The notes under the pieces were generated by a model. The model searched no databases. It had not been told where the DNA came from and saw nothing but the letters and a program-made list of their open reading frames with translations. Positions 17,525-26,715 of a stretch of 64,000 bases of DNA are shown here, one piece after another; position 1 is the first letter of the stretch; the number at the start of each line of letters is the position of its first letter. The stretch spans positions 3,906,001 through 3,970,000 of the forward strand of contig NZ_JAPEVI010000003.1 of the NCBI RefSeq assembly GCF_026240905.1, read 5' to 3'. Source of the DNA: Roseibium salinum (GTDB lineage Bacteria; Pseudomonadota; Alphaproteobacteria; Rhizobiales; Stappiaceae). The position numbers and the translations under genes were made by a program.

Positions 17525-17644
17525 CCAGAACCGAAGGAGTCGTTCTATTGCAGCGCCGAAGAGTCGCTGCTGCGGTGGTGCCGCTCCGCAAAGAGGTGTG
17601 TATAGTGAAAGCCTTGGGATCGGCAGGGTCCAGGAGGAGTGCAG

Positions 17645-19552
17645 ATGGCGACGGACAAGAAATCTTCTGACGGGACATCCTCTTCGGGTGGAAAAGAGAC
17701 CTCCGGCAAGCCGGAAAGCCCGTCTTCATCCTCCGGTACGTCCAAACGTCCGGTCACCATCGATCTGACCGCCGAGAAAAGCGCTGCGAAGCCGGGGACG
17801 TCGCCCGCAGGTTCAGCAGCTTCGACCGGTTCGGCGAGCTCGTCCAGGCCCTCCCCCACAAGCGGTTCCACCACGGGCGGCTCCAGCGGGGGCGGTTCAG
17901 CCCCGGGAAGCTCGACCACCGGAAGCTCAACCACGACAAGCTCTGCGGGGAGCGCCTCGGCGGCGGGATCCTCCACCGGCGCCGGCTCCACGGGTTCAAG
18001 GCCCGGCGGCACATCCTCGTCGTTCAGCTCCACGCGTCCTTCCGCGGCGCCTTCGTCTTCCTCTGCTCCCGGCGCTTCGTCCGGCCCCACCGGCCCGGCT
18101 TCGGGAACCTCCGCCGGTTCGACCGCGTCCAAATCATCGTCCGGCACATCGCCGGCCTCGGGCTCCGCGTCGGGCCGCGGTTCACCTCCGGGCGGTACAC
18201 CGCCGCGTTCCGGCTCGACAAGCTTTTCCAATCCGCCGGCCGCTGAGGACAGCGGCGGGGTCGGGGCCTTCGGGGTGCTGGTCGCGGCCGTCATCGGCGG
18301 AATCCTGGTTCTCGGCGGCGGGTTCGGTCTCTATCAGGCCGGGCTGGTGAAGCTGACGCCCGAACCGGACCAGCAAATGGCACGGTCGCTGACCTCGGCG
18401 GAGCGCAAGATCTCCGAGCTGGAACGCCAGCTTGCCGATGTTTCGGCAGGGGCCGCCAACCAGAATACCGGCAGCGCCGTCTCGGCGCTCGAGACAAAGG
18501 TCTCCTCGCTCGAATCCCGGCTGGAAAACGCTGCTGCGACAGACAGCTCGCCGGCGATCGCGGCGCTGCAGCAGGACATCGAGGAGCTGCGCAGCGAAAT
18601 GGCCTCCGCCCCGGCCGCGTCGGGCGAGGGGGCGCCTGCCGATATCGCGCCTTTGGAAGGGCGTCTTTCCAAGCTGGAAAACACGATGAGCTCGACCTCG
18701 TCGGACGCAAGTCAACTGTCCGGATCCGTCAGCGGTATAGAGGGCCAACTGAATGAGCTGAAAACCACGCTGGGCGAGGTCCGGACCCGCCTGGAGAACA
18801 CGGAAGCGACGGCCAAGGCGGCACAGACCGCCGTCTCCACGTCCGATGTTTCCCTGAAAACCCTGGCCGACAGTCAGGCCCGTGCAACGGAAACGCTTTC
18901 GAGCCTGTCGTCGGACATCAAGTCCATCGGCGAGGCCAATACGGCCGCGCTGGAGGATGTCCGCGCCGAGCTCGATGCGGTTTCCAAGCGCCTGGCGCAG
19001 GTGGAATCCACCATGGGCGATGCGACCGCCCGCGAAGTGGCGGCCCGGGCGCTCTCGGTTTCCGCGCTGAAATCGGCCGTCGATTCGGGACGTGCGTATG
19101 AAACCGAACTGGCGGCGGTCAAGGCCGGCCTGCCGGAGGATATGGACCTGAGCGCCCTGGAGGCCAATGCGGAGACGGGCGTCGAGCCGGTCTCCGTGCT
19201 GATCGCCCAGTTTCCGGCGGTTGCCCGTGAGATGCACCAGACCTTTTCCAAGCCGGATCCGGACGGCGACGTGCTGGACAGCCTGCTGTCCAGCGCCCGA
19301 TCGATCGTTTCCGTTCGCGGTCCGGGCGACGCGGACGGTTCCGGACCGGAAGCGGCCTTGCGGCGTATGGAGAACGCGGTTGCCAGCGGCGACCTGAATG
19401 GTGCGCTGGCCGCTTACGAGATGCTGCCCGGAGCGGCTCAGGAAGCCGGGGCGGACTGGGCGACACGCGCCAGGGCGCGCGTCGAAGTCAACGCGCTGAC
19501 CGACAGGGCCACGCAGGAGTTGCTCGATGCACTTGCCGCCAAAGACAGTTAA
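17645..19552 (+). CDS. Mitofilin/Mic60 family inner-membrane protein
   Basis: This is the alphaproteobacterial relative of mitochondrial Mic60, which shapes inner-membrane invaginations. The ~635-residue protein starts with about 200 low-complexity residues rich in Ser, Gly, Thr and Pro. A single membrane segment follows (about 204-228, in FGVLVAAVIGGILVLGGGFG), then a long coiled coil (about 240-470). The C-terminal mitofilin-type domain ends with the LPGAAQEAGADWATRARAR segment. Topology would place the coiled coil and the mitofilin domain in the periplasm. An AGGAGG site precedes the ATG at 17645. The location between hemD and hemY is the conserved one for alphaproteobacterial Mic60. Confidence 0.9.
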   Translation: MATDKKSSDGTSSSGGKETSGKPESPSSSSGTSKRPVTIDLTAEKSAAKPGTSPAGSAASTGSASSSRPSPTSGSTTGGSSGGGSAPGSSTTGSSTTTSSAGSASAAGSSTGAGSTGSRPGGTSSSFSSTRPSAAPSSSSAPGASSGPTGPASGTSAGSTASKSSSGTSPASGSASGRGSPPGGTPPRSGSTSFSNPPAAEDSGGVGAFGVLVAAVIGGILVLGGGFGLYQAGLVKLTPEPDQQMARSLTSAERKISELERQLADVSAGAANQNTGSAVSALETKVSSLESRLENAAATDSSPAIAALQQDIEELRSEMASAPAASGEGAPADIAPLEGRLSKLENTMSSTSSDASQLSGSVSGIEGQLNELKTTLGEVRTRLENTEATAKAAQTAVSTSDVSLKTLADSQARATETLSSLSSDIKSIGEANTAALEDVRAELDAVSKRLAQVESTMGDATAREVAARALSVSALKSAVDSGRAYETELAAVKAGLPEDMDLSALEANAETGVEPVSVLIAQFPAVAREMHQTFSKPDPDGDVLDSLLSSARSIVSVRGPGDADGSGPEAALRRMENAVASGDLNGALAAYEMLPGAAQEAGADWATRARARVEVNALTDRATQELLDALAAKDS

Positions 19553-19594
19553 CCGTCGGCCGGTACCGACCGGCAATGCTTGGGAGCCAGCCAG

Positions 19595-21529
19595 ATGATC
19601 CGCGTCCTTATCTTTTTCGCGCTGCTGTTTGCCCTGGCATCGGGTTTTGCCTGGATGGCGGACCTGCCGGGCACGATCTCGATCACCTGGAACGGGTATG
19701 TCTGGGAACAGCCGCCGGTCATCGTCGCGCTGGTGGCCGGTGTCTTGCTGGCCGCGTTCCTGGCTGTGGTGTGGATAATCCGGGTGATCCTGAAGTCGCC
19801 GCAGATCGCCAGCCGGTTTCTGCGGCGCCGCCGCAAGGACAAGGGCTATGCCGCGCTCTCCCAGGGCCTGATCGCGATCGGCACCGGCAATGCAAAGCTG
19901 GCGCGCCGTCACGGCCTGGAAGCGGACCGGCTGCTTTCGGATGAACCTGCAACAAAGCTTCTGCTCGCGCAAACGGCCCAGCTCGCCGGCAGGGACGAGG
20001 AGGCGCGCAACCGTTTCGAGGCCATGCTGGAGGATCCCGAGACGAAGGCCCTGGGCCTGCACGGCCTCTTCGTGGAAGCCGAACGCCACAACGAGCCCGT
20101 GGCCGCCCGCCACTATGCGGAAGAAGCGGCAAGGACAACGCCGGGCCTCGAGTGGGCCGGGAAAGCCGTTCTCGGCTATCAGGCCGTCGCCCATCACTGG
20201 GAAGCGGCGCTCAAGACGCTTGAGCGCAACTATGCCGCCAAGATGGTCGGCAAGAAGACCTATCGCCGCCAGCGGGCGGTCATCCTGACAGCGCTGGCTC
20301 AGAAGCTGGAGGATGGCGAGCCGGAACGGGCCTATTCGCTGGCCAAGGAAGCGCATGGCCTGGCGCTGGACCTCGTGCCCGCTGCCGTGGTGACCTCGCG
20401 GCTGGCAACGCGCCGTGAAGACATTCGCAAGGCGGCAAAGGTGCTGGAGGCGACCTGGCGTCATTTCCCGCATCCCGAGCTTGCGGAGACCTATGCGCAT
20501 GTGCGCACCGGCGACGCCGCCCTAGATCGGCTGAAACGGGTGAAATCCCTTGCCGCGCAGCGCGCCAACACGGCCGAAGGCGCCTATGCCATTGCCAAGG
20601 CGGCGATCGAGGCCCGCGAATTCGACGAGGCCCGAACCCAGCTCAAGAAGGTTCTGCAGTCCGAACCGACGCGCAAGGCCTTCGTGCTGATGGCCGAGCT
20701 CGAGGAGGCCGAGCATGGCGACAGAGGCCGCGTGCGCGACTGGCTGGCACGCGCCGTAAATGCGCCTCTCGACAAGGCCTGGATTGCGGACGGGATCGTC
20801 TCCGCCGAATGGCAGCCCGTCTCGCCGGTGACCGGAAGGCTGGATGCCTTCCGCTGGGATACGCCGGGGGGCCTGTCGGAGGACGATGGCGAATTGCTCG
20901 AAGACAGCCTTTTCGAGGCACCCGAGGCACCGGCCCTGCCCGCGGCCGCACCCAGGCCCCAGAATGCCGACGAGCCGAAGGCGGCCGAGCCGGAGGACGA
21001 AGCAAAAACCGTCGATCTGACCGCGGAGCCGGTTTCGGCAAAGGCCGGAAATGCGCAGGTAGCCAAGGAAAAGGCGCCGGAGCCCGCGGCTGAAAAAGCG
21101 CCGGAAACAGTTCAATCCACACCTGCCGAATCCGAAAAGCCCGCGTCCGAACCGGCTTCAACAACCCGGACAGGCTATGAGGGAACCACGGATGATGTCA
21201 GGTTCGGCCCGTCCCTGAACGACCTGCCGGACGAACCGGCGGCCGAAAAAGAAACCGGCGCACCTGAAAAGGCCGCACGGGAAACGCCGGCCGCCCCGCC
21301 GCAGCCTGCCCCTGAACCGGCGAAGGAGAGCAAGCCGGCCAAGAAGGGTGGCAACGGCTCGAAAGCCGCAGGCAAGCCGAAGACCGAGGAAAAAGGCCAG
21401 GAGGCGGGAAAGGAAAACCTGAACCGCCCGATCGAATTCGCCCTTGAGCGCATGCCCGACGATCCGGGGCCGGACGAAGACGACGAGGACGAGACGACAA
21501 AAAGCTCCCGTCCGCGGTTCTTCAACTAG
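19595..21529 (+). CDS. hemY: HemY-type TPR membrane protein
   Basis: This is a 644-residue protein with two N-terminal membrane segments (about 3-20 and 40-60) followed by the HemY domain and TPR-like helical repeats (about 80-410). The C-terminal ~200 residues are low-complexity, rich in Ala, Pro, Glu and Lys, and end in an acidic run. HemY of this kind (not protoporphyrinogen oxidase HemY of Bacillus) is linked to late heme synthesis by gene order; its biochemical role is unsettled. The ATG at 19595 with an upstream GGGAGCC is preferred to the TTG at 19580. It closes the hemC-hemD-mic60-hemY unit, 42 bases after mic60. Confidence 0.9.
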   Translation: MIRVLIFFALLFALASGFAWMADLPGTISITWNGYVWEQPPVIVALVAGVLLAAFLAVVWIIRVILKSPQIASRFLRRRRKDKGYAALSQGLIAIGTGNAKLARRHGLEADRLLSDEPATKLLLAQTAQLAGRDEEARNRFEAMLEDPETKALGLHGLFVEAERHNEPVAARHYAEEAARTTPGLEWAGKAVLGYQAVAHHWEAALKTLERNYAAKMVGKKTYRRQRAVILTALAQKLEDGEPERAYSLAKEAHGLALDLVPAAVVTSRLATRREDIRKAAKVLEATWRHFPHPELAETYAHVRTGDAALDRLKRVKSLAAQRANTAEGAYAIAKAAIEAREFDEARTQLKKVLQSEPTRKAFVLMAELEEAEHGDRGRVRDWLARAVNAPLDKAWIADGIVSAEWQPVSPVTGRLDAFRWDTPGGLSEDDGELLEDSLFEAPEAPALPAAAPRPQNADEPKAAEPEDEAKTVDLTAEPVSAKAGNAQVAKEKAPEPAAEKAPETVQSTPAESEKPASEPASTTRTGYEGTTDDVRFGPSLNDLPDEPAAEKETGAPEKAARETPAAPPQPAPEPAKESKPAKKGGNGSKAAGKPKTEEKGQEAGKENLNRPIEFALERMPDDPGPDEDDEDETTKSSRPRFFN

Positions 21530-21799
21530 CGTGCGGAGCCCAAAAGATCGGTCGCACAGGCGTCAAGACAGCTAGGAGCGGCGAGGAAAAGTCGGCATGG
21601 TCGATGCCGTTCAATCGGCCAAGGGCTTCGACGCTGCTGCCGCTGGCAGCCGTCTCGGCGTCCTCGGTCCGCTCCAGAGAGAACGGTGCATGCAATTTTG
21701 TGAGTAGTCCGCACCCAGGCCTCTTGCATCTGGCGCCAAGCTCCGGTAATTAGCGGCGCACTCGGCAAGGTTCGAGTGTCCGCGCCAGATCGCGCGTTG

Positions 21800-21875
21800 G
21801 CCGCTGTAGCTCAGATGGTAGAGCACGTCATTCGTAATGATGGGGTCGTAGGTTCGAGTCCTATCAGCGGCACCA
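21800..21875 (+). tRNA. tRNA-Thr(CGT)
   Basis: The acceptor arms GCCGCTG and CAGCGGC pair fully, with discriminator A and an encoded CCA. The D arm is GCTC...GAGC. The anticodon stem CGTCA/TGATG closes a TTCGTAA loop with anticodon CGT (reads ACG), and the T arm is GTAGG-TTCGAGT-CCTAT. An AT-rich islet starts directly downstream, so its 3' end may be an integration site. Confidence 0.97.
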
Positions 21876-21893
21876 GTTTTCCCTGTCCAGCCC

Positions 21894-21940
21894 GAAGACA
21901 TAGGTATCCGTTTGTACCGGAGACATGGGTGACAACCTCG
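21894..21940 (+). mobile_element. Possible remnant of an IS481-type element end
   Basis: Two near-direct repeats (AAGACATAGGTATCCG and GAGACATGGGTGACAA) lie 19 bases after the tRNA. The pattern 'gacatrggt...ggagacatgggtgaca' resembles the outer end of IS481-family integrase elements of alphaproteobacteria. No transposase follows, so it would be a solo end. The match is from memory and uncertain. Confidence 0.35.
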
Positions 21941-22078
21941 CGGCGAACGGGTTGTCGATTGTCTGCAACGTTCTTTGTTCCCGAGTTTCTCACCGGCCAG
22001 AACCCACGGTCACCGCCGCTTGTGCATCGCTCTCAAGGGGGCGGCGCCGTGCAGGTTTCCTCAGGATAGGTAGCAACG

Positions 22079-22597
22079 TTACTCGAAAACGGTGCTGCTC
22101 TTTGCCTGCTTTTTCAAATGCGCTTTCTCGGCATGTCGTGCGCCGCTTGCGAACATGAAGCGTTTCGCAACCAAAGAAATCGCAAACATGAAGATCAACA
22201 GCAGCACAAGGATCAAGACGAGCGACCCGGGCACATTTTTCAGTTCACCAGTTGAAAGAAAATACCACAAGAACACACCGCCAAGAGCGATGGAAATGGC
22301 GAGTTCGACGAGTGTCATCTGAAAAGACGCGCGCCAGGCGAAACCACTGTCAGGCACGACTTGATGTTTCCTGTAAAATCTATTGCCGGCGTCCGATGCA
22401 GCTCCCAAAACAGCAACAATCTGGTTCACCGTACCGCTTATACTAAAACCGGTAAAAATCTCCAAAGCGACGCTTATGATCGCCATAACAACCAACAATC
22501 CCGTAAAAACAAACGCAAATCTAACCAGCCCTACATTTCTCTGCACGACAGATCTCCCAAAAAAGTTCAACACAAATTCGATCTTGCTTAAGCGCAA
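22079..22597 (-). CDS. Small four-helix membrane protein (ABZJ_00895-like)
   Basis: The 172-residue product has four hydrophobic segments (about 26-48, 54-70, 92-112, 122-145) and a Lys-rich C-terminal tail. The pairing of AASDAGNRFYRKHQVVPDSG with an aromatic Trp-Arg segment and a third helix resembles the ABZJ_00895 family of unknown function. The codon use and base composition are strikingly AT-rich compared with the surrounding genes. The gene sits 3' of a tRNA, both of which point to recent transfer. It is probably monocistronic. Confidence 0.7.
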   Translation of the reverse strand: MRLSKIEFVLNFFGRSVVQRNVGLVRFAFVFTGLLVVMAIISVALEIFTGFSISGTVNQIVAVLGAASDAGNRFYRKHQVVPDSGFAWRASFQMTLVELAISIALGGVFLWYFLSTGELKNVPGSLVLILVLLLIFMFAISLVAKRFMFASGARHAEKAHLKKQAKSSTVFE

Positions 22598-23138
22598 ACC
22601 AACTTAAGCATCTTCACACGCCGGCATCACCAAAGGGATTTCCGATGACGTGGGTGTACAGTCCCATATCCAACAAATCTTAAGTTGTAGTGTCGGTGAT
22701 TGTGTTTCAGCGCCAAGTGAGCGCCTGGTGCCCGGCCGTGTTGGCGCGCCGCCTCTTGCGGACACGGTTGGGAACGAAAATGGTTTTCACGGGTTCGCTG
22801 GCCCTGCATCCGCACAGATGGCGGCCGGTGTGGTCCGAAGCAGTTTCCTCGATCTTGACGACCGCGAACGGGTTCCTGCGAGAACTCCCTAGATTTATCC
22901 TCCTTGGTACTATCTAAAGAGGTCGTGTTCGTCTGGTAGTATTGGAAGTCTGACAAATTCTGCTTGGCTTCTCGACAGTACTACAATCCATCAGCAAAGC
23001 ATATCTCTGGTTGTGTTTGCGGGCATCTGGTCAGGTAACTGAATATATACAATTCTAGTGTTTATATCACTGTAAGGTTGAACCAGGCCTCGACTCCAAG
23101 CAGCCCGATGCATGAGGTGATGGAAGTTGCTTCACAAG
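22598..23138. other. Long intergenic region with decayed coding DNA
   Basis: This 541-base stretch holds the minus-strand remnant described at 22707-22890 and a second short GC-rich minus-strand frame reading DMGLYTHVIGNPFGDAGV near 22613-22670. The right 200 bases are AT-rich and presumably carry the promoter of the two-receiver gene. I see no intact gene. Confidence 0.5.
22707..22890 (-). pseudogene. Start-less remnant of an unidentified gene
   Basis: One minus-strand frame reads NPFAVVKIEETASDHTGR, then a Cys pair, and ends KRRRANTAGHQALTWR-stop. Its third positions are almost all G or C, as in real genes of this genome. It has no ATG, GTG or TTG before an upstream stop, although an AAGGAGG lies just ahead (about 22900-22906). 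I infer a decayed or truncated gene; the family is unknown. Confidence 0.4.
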
Positions 23139-23948
23139 ATGATACGCATTCTGGTTGCCGATGACAGCGCGGTGGCGCGGGAAGTCGTCAACGGGGGTGT
23201 GAAGGTTCATCGCGCCAGGCGCTACATTGAAGTCGACACCGTCAATGACGGCCGTGCCGCGCTCGATGTCCTGCAGAAGAAGCCGATCGACATAGCCTTT
23301 GTCGACATCAACATGCCCGGCCTGAGCGGGGCCGAGGTCGTGGCCGCCATGGGCGAGACCCGGTCGAGCAAGTGCCTGACGGTGGTGATGTCCAGCGCGC
23401 TGGACGAGGCGTCGGAGGCCGTCTTCAGACGTTCGGGCGCCTATCACTTCCTGAAGAAACCATTTCACCAGGACGACGTCGCGGAACTCATCGCGACCTA
23501 CATGAAGATGACCACCTCCTATCCGATCCTGATCGTGGACGATTCCGCGACGATGAGGAAACTGGTGCGCAGGATCCTGGAAGAGAGCCGGTTCGATTTC
23601 GAGATCTCCGAGGCGGACAGCGCGCCGTCGGCTCTGCGCGCGCTTGCCTCGGGCAGGTTCAGGCTTGTGCTGACCGATTTTCACATGCCCGGCACCGACG
23701 GTATCGAACTGGCCGGGTCCATTCGCGATCTTTCCAGCAGGATCGGCATCTATATGATGTCGACCAATGACGCGAGCTATGTGGAACGCTCCGCCGCCTT
23801 TGTCGGCATTTCGGGATTCCTGAAAAAGCCGTTCACGGCGCAGGATATCGACACGATCATGCACGGCTTCCTGGAGCTGGATGCGCCGAAGTTCGGAAAA
23901 GTGCGGGACATGTTCAGCTTCTCGGCACGGGAAAAGAAGATTTCCTGA
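23139..23948 (+). CDS. Two-receiver response-regulator protein without output domain
   Basis: The 269-residue protein consists of two CheY-like receiver domains. The first has the acidic pair in LVADDSAVAR, phospho-acceptor Asp in AFVDINMPGLSG, the Ser of VMSSA and Lys of FLKKPF. The second has LIVDDSATMRK, LVLTDFHMPGTDG, MSTND and FLKKPF. Both domains therefore look phosphorylatable. No DNA-binding, cyclase or kinase domain follows, and no kinase gene is next to it, so it may act by protein binding or as a phosphate relay or sink. The ATG at 23139 is chosen over a TTG 12 bases upstream because the receiver strand follows at once. Confidence 0.9.
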   Translation: MIRILVADDSAVAREVVNGGVKVHRARRYIEVDTVNDGRAALDVLQKKPIDIAFVDINMPGLSGAEVVAAMGETRSSKCLTVVMSSALDEASEAVFRRSGAYHFLKKPFHQDDVAELIATYMKMTTSYPILIVDDSATMRKLVRRILEESRFDFEISEADSAPSALRALASGRFRLVLTDFHMPGTDGIELAGSIRDLSSRIGIYMMSTNDASYVERSAAFVGISGFLKKPFTAQDIDTIMHGFLELDAPKFGKVRDMFSFSAREKKIS

Positions 23949-24115
23949 GGCCAACTTTCCGGGATCTTTATTGCAGGTTTTGCCGTGCCGGATTTGCACG
24001 ATGGTTACTTTGATCTTGGATTGCTGAAACGGTTTCTTGATTTCAGGGCGCACAGTTGATTCAATAAAAGAATCAGTAAGTCCTCGGAGTTTTTCCTTTT
24101 CCGCCGTTTGGATGC

Positions 24116-24952
24116 ATGGGGAGCGGTGTGGGTAAAGCAGCAAAACTTGAGTTTCTCCGCCGGTTGGTCCCTCTGGGCCTCAGCGTGCTCGCCATCGTCG
24201 GGGCATACTTTTTCATGTCGTTGTTGAGCGCCCTCCTGTGTGTGATCGCGGCTGGCGGCATCTATGCGGCCCTGCCCCGGCCCGCATGTCCCGTCGGCGC
24301 CATCAGGCCGGTCTCCAGGCCGTCAGTGAACGTGCTGGACCTCGTCGGCTTCGTCTTCGGCGTCGTGTTCTTTCCGCCGGCGTTCATCGGCATGGCCGAA
24401 GCGTCCGGCGGCATGGCCCTGCTGGCGCTCGCCTGCCTTCTGCCCGCAAGCGTCTCCCTGGTCTTCTTTACGGTCTCGGTGCGGCAGGAAACCTCGTGGG
24501 TCCGGTTCTTCGGCAATGGTTTCGAGTTCACGCAGTTCGGCATGAGAGCCCGTGTCCTTTATGAAGAGCTCAAGAAGGTCCAGGTGCGGCAGTGGCAGGC
24601 ATCGGGCTGGGTGGCGTGGTTCCAGTCGACCATCGGCTCCAGCGGGCGCAGGTCGGCCGTGCTTCTGAACGGCGCCGAGAGCACCTTGACGCTTGTCTTC
24701 AAGCGCAAGGACGGGGCGAAGTTCACCATATCCTCCGAGCTCATTCCCGATCTTCAGCGCATCCTGATCGGCATGGACCGCGCGGGCGTGGACCTGCCCG
24801 AAGGCATCAGCGAAGTGCAGCGCAGGAAAATCCGTCAGCGCCGCGAACGCATGTATGGTCCGCCGCCTTCAGAGCCGCCGCGTGCGGAACAGACCAACGT
24901 CGCCCGCATCGCGGCCCTGATCGAGCACGCAAGGCGGAGCATCGGCGGCTGA
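24116..24952 (+). CDS. Hypothetical membrane protein
   Basis: This is a 278-residue protein with two pairs of hydrophobic segments (about 15-52 and 72-118) and a soluble C-terminal half. The soluble half contains a short beta-rich patch (FFGNGFEFTQFGMRARVLYE and AVLLNGAESTLTLVFKRKDG) that looks like a PH-like small barrel. A basic, proline-containing tail ends it. I do not recognise the family. A GTG 12 bases downstream is an alternative start with a better-placed GGGGAG. It follows the two-receiver gene after 167 bases, on the same strand. Confidence 0.7.
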   Translation: MGSGVGKAAKLEFLRRLVPLGLSVLAIVGAYFFMSLLSALLCVIAAGGIYAALPRPACPVGAIRPVSRPSVNVLDLVGFVFGVVFFPPAFIGMAEASGGMALLALACLLPASVSLVFFTVSVRQETSWVRFFGNGFEFTQFGMRARVLYEELKKVQVRQWQASGWVAWFQSTIGSSGRRSAVLLNGAESTLTLVFKRKDGAKFTISSELIPDLQRILIGMDRAGVDLPEGISEVQRRKIRQRRERMYGPPPSEPPRAEQTNVARIAALIEHARRSIGG

Positions 24953-25007
24953 CAGATCCGCGACAGACAGATCCGAGGCAGACGGCCGGCGCCAAGGGCA
25001 GGACTGC

Positions 25008-25796
25008 TCAGCTTGCGGTCCAGTCGGGTTTCCGCTTTTCAAAAAACGCCGAAATGCCTTCCCGGGCTTCCGGGGTTTCCCAGGTGTCCGCAAGGCGGCG
25101 GATCGTTGCGTCGATGATCTCGTCGGTTATCGCCGGTCCGAGCGCGCGTGCCAGGGCTTTCGAGGCCGCGACGGCGGAAGGCGCGGCGGCAAGATAGGGG
25201 CGGATCTCCCGTTCGACGGCCTCGTCCAGCCCGTCCTGCGACACGACCCTGGCGACGAGGTCGAGTTCCTGCGCCTCTTCGGCGCCGAAAATCCTCGCGG
25301 ACATGAACACCCGGCGGGCTTTGCCTTCGCCCATGCGGGCCAGGACATAGGGGCTGATGGTTGCCGGGATCAGCCCCAGGCGCACTTCCGTGAGGCCGAA
25401 TTTGGCGCTGTCCACCGCAACGACCGTGTCGCAGACGCTCATCATGCCGATGCCGCCGCCAAAGGCCTGGCCCTGAACACGGCCGATCAGCGGACTGGGA
25501 AGTTCGTTCAGCGCTTTCAGCATCATGGCAAGCTTGCGCGCCTCGACGATACGGGTTTCCCGGTCTGCCTCGAATTGCTCGCGCATCCAGCCGAGATCGC
25601 CGCCGGCGCAGAAACTCGCCCCGGCTCCAGTGAGAACGACGACGCGCACGGCCGGGTCGCTGCCGAGCCGGGCGGCCGCCTCCGTCAGCTCGCCGATCAT
25701 CTGCGCCGAGAGCGAGTTGTGTTTTTCCGGCCGGTTCAGCGTGAGCGTCGCAACGCCCCGCAGGTCGGTGGAAACGGCAATGGTTTCAAAACTCAT
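25008..25796 (-). CDS. liuC: Enoyl-CoA hydratase/isomerase, probable methylglutaconyl-CoA hydratase
   Basis: The 262-residue crotonase-fold protein has the oxyanion-hole segment GAGASFCAGGDLGWM and the second Gly-rich patch GQAFGGGIGMMSVCDTVVA. The catalytic Glu region SAKFGLTEVRLGLIPATISP is intact. As the last gene of a leucine-degradation operon, its likely job is hydration of 3-methylglutaconyl-CoA to HMG-CoA. The start ATG overlaps the stop of the HMG-CoA lyase gene (ATGA), so translation is coupled. Crotonase-family substrate assignment rests on the neighbours. Confidence 0.9.
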   Translation of the reverse strand: MSFETIAVSTDLRGVATLTLNRPEKHNSLSAQMIGELTEAAARLGSDPAVRVVVLTGAGASFCAGGDLGWMREQFEADRETRIVEARKLAMMLKALNELPSPLIGRVQGQAFGGGIGMMSVCDTVVAVDSAKFGLTEVRLGLIPATISPYVLARMGEGKARRVFMSARIFGAEEAQELDLVARVVSQDGLDEAVEREIRPYLAAAPSAVAASKALARALGPAITDEIIDATIRRLADTWETPEAREGISAFFEKRKPDWTAS

Positions 25797-26653
25797 GCTT
25801 CGACACTCCGCAGGCTCCTTGCAAACTCGGCAACCTCGCCCAGCAAGTCGCGCTTGATGCCGGTCTCCAGGCCCTTGCGCGTCATAAGATCGACGACGGC
25901 TTCCGTCGCCACATTGCCCTTCGCCCCGGGCGCATAGGGGCAGCCGCCAAGGCCGCCGATGGCGCTGTCGAAGGTGCGCAGACCCTTTTCAAGACTGACT
26001 TCGATGTTCTCCAGCGCCCGTCCGCCCGTATCGTGGAAGTGGCCCGCCAGCTTTTCGGCCGGCAGCACGTCCAGAACGGCATCCAGCATGGCCGCGGTGG
26101 TCTCCGGCGTGGCGGCGCCGATGGTGTCGCCCAGGGAAATCTCGTAGCAGCCGAGGTCGTAGAGCGTCCTTGCGACTTCGGCGACCTTTTCCGGCGGGGT
26201 CGGACCGTCATAGGGGCACTCGACGACACAGGAGACGTAGCCGCGCACCGGCACGCCGTCGTGGCTGGCCTTGTCCAGGAGCGGCTTGAAGCGCTCGATG
26301 CTTTCGGCGACCGAGCAGTTGATGTTCTTCCTCGAAAAGCCTTCCGAGGCCGAGCCGAAGATGGCGACCTCATCCGCCGAGGCATTGCGGGCGGCGGTGT
26401 AGCCCTTGACGTTCGGCGTGAGCACGCCATAGCTCACGGCCGGGTGACGGTAGATACCCTCCATCACCTCCTGCGCGTCGGCCATCTGCGGCACCCATCT
26501 GGGGCTGACGAAGCTGGTCACCTCGATCTTGCGGAAACCGCAGGCCGTCAGCCGGTCTACCAGCTCGATCTTCCGCACCGTCGGCACGAAGAGCTTCTCG
26601 TTCTGCAGACCGTCGCGCGGGCCCATTTCGAATATGGTGACGAAGTCGGACAT
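25793..26653 (-). CDS. liuE: Hydroxymethylglutaryl-CoA lyase
   Basis: This enzyme cleaves HMG-CoA to acetyl-CoA and acetoacetate, the last step of leucine degradation. The 286-residue TIM-barrel protein shows the metal- and substrate-binding opening IFEMGPRDGLQNEK and SFVSPRWVPQMADA. It also has the GHFHDTGGRALEN His motif and the catalytic Cys in GGLGGCPYAPGAKGN. The ATG at 26653 with GAGAAG upstream is the natural start. The gene sits between the acyl-CoA synthetase and the enoyl-CoA hydratase in the liu operon. Confidence 0.95.
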   Translation of the reverse strand: MSDFVTIFEMGPRDGLQNEKLFVPTVRKIELVDRLTACGFRKIEVTSFVSPRWVPQMADAQEVMEGIYRHPAVSYGVLTPNVKGYTAARNASADEVAIFGSASEGFSRKNINCSVAESIERFKPLLDKASHDGVPVRGYVSCVVECPYDGPTPPEKVAEVARTLYDLGCYEISLGDTIGAATPETTAAMLDAVLDVLPAEKLAGHFHDTGGRALENIEVSLEKGLRTFDSAIGGLGGCPYAPGAKGNVATEAVVDLMTRKGLETGIKRDLLGEVAEFARSLRSVEA

Positions 26654-26715
26654 TTTTCTTCTCAATTGGAGTGGCAAACAGCACTGTTATCGCGTGACGC
26701 GGAAACGGCCCGCCG

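Noticed and set aside
18182..20500. Very long open frame (772 codons) on the minus strand opposite mic60 and hemY
   Set aside because: It is an antisense shadow of GC-rich coding DNA. It has no protein similarity, and the plus-strand genes have clear domains and ribosome sites.
21611..21901. Minus-strand frame reading RTRTYDPIITNDVLYHLSY
   Set aside because: This is the antisense translation of the tRNA-Thr gene, a common annotation artefact.
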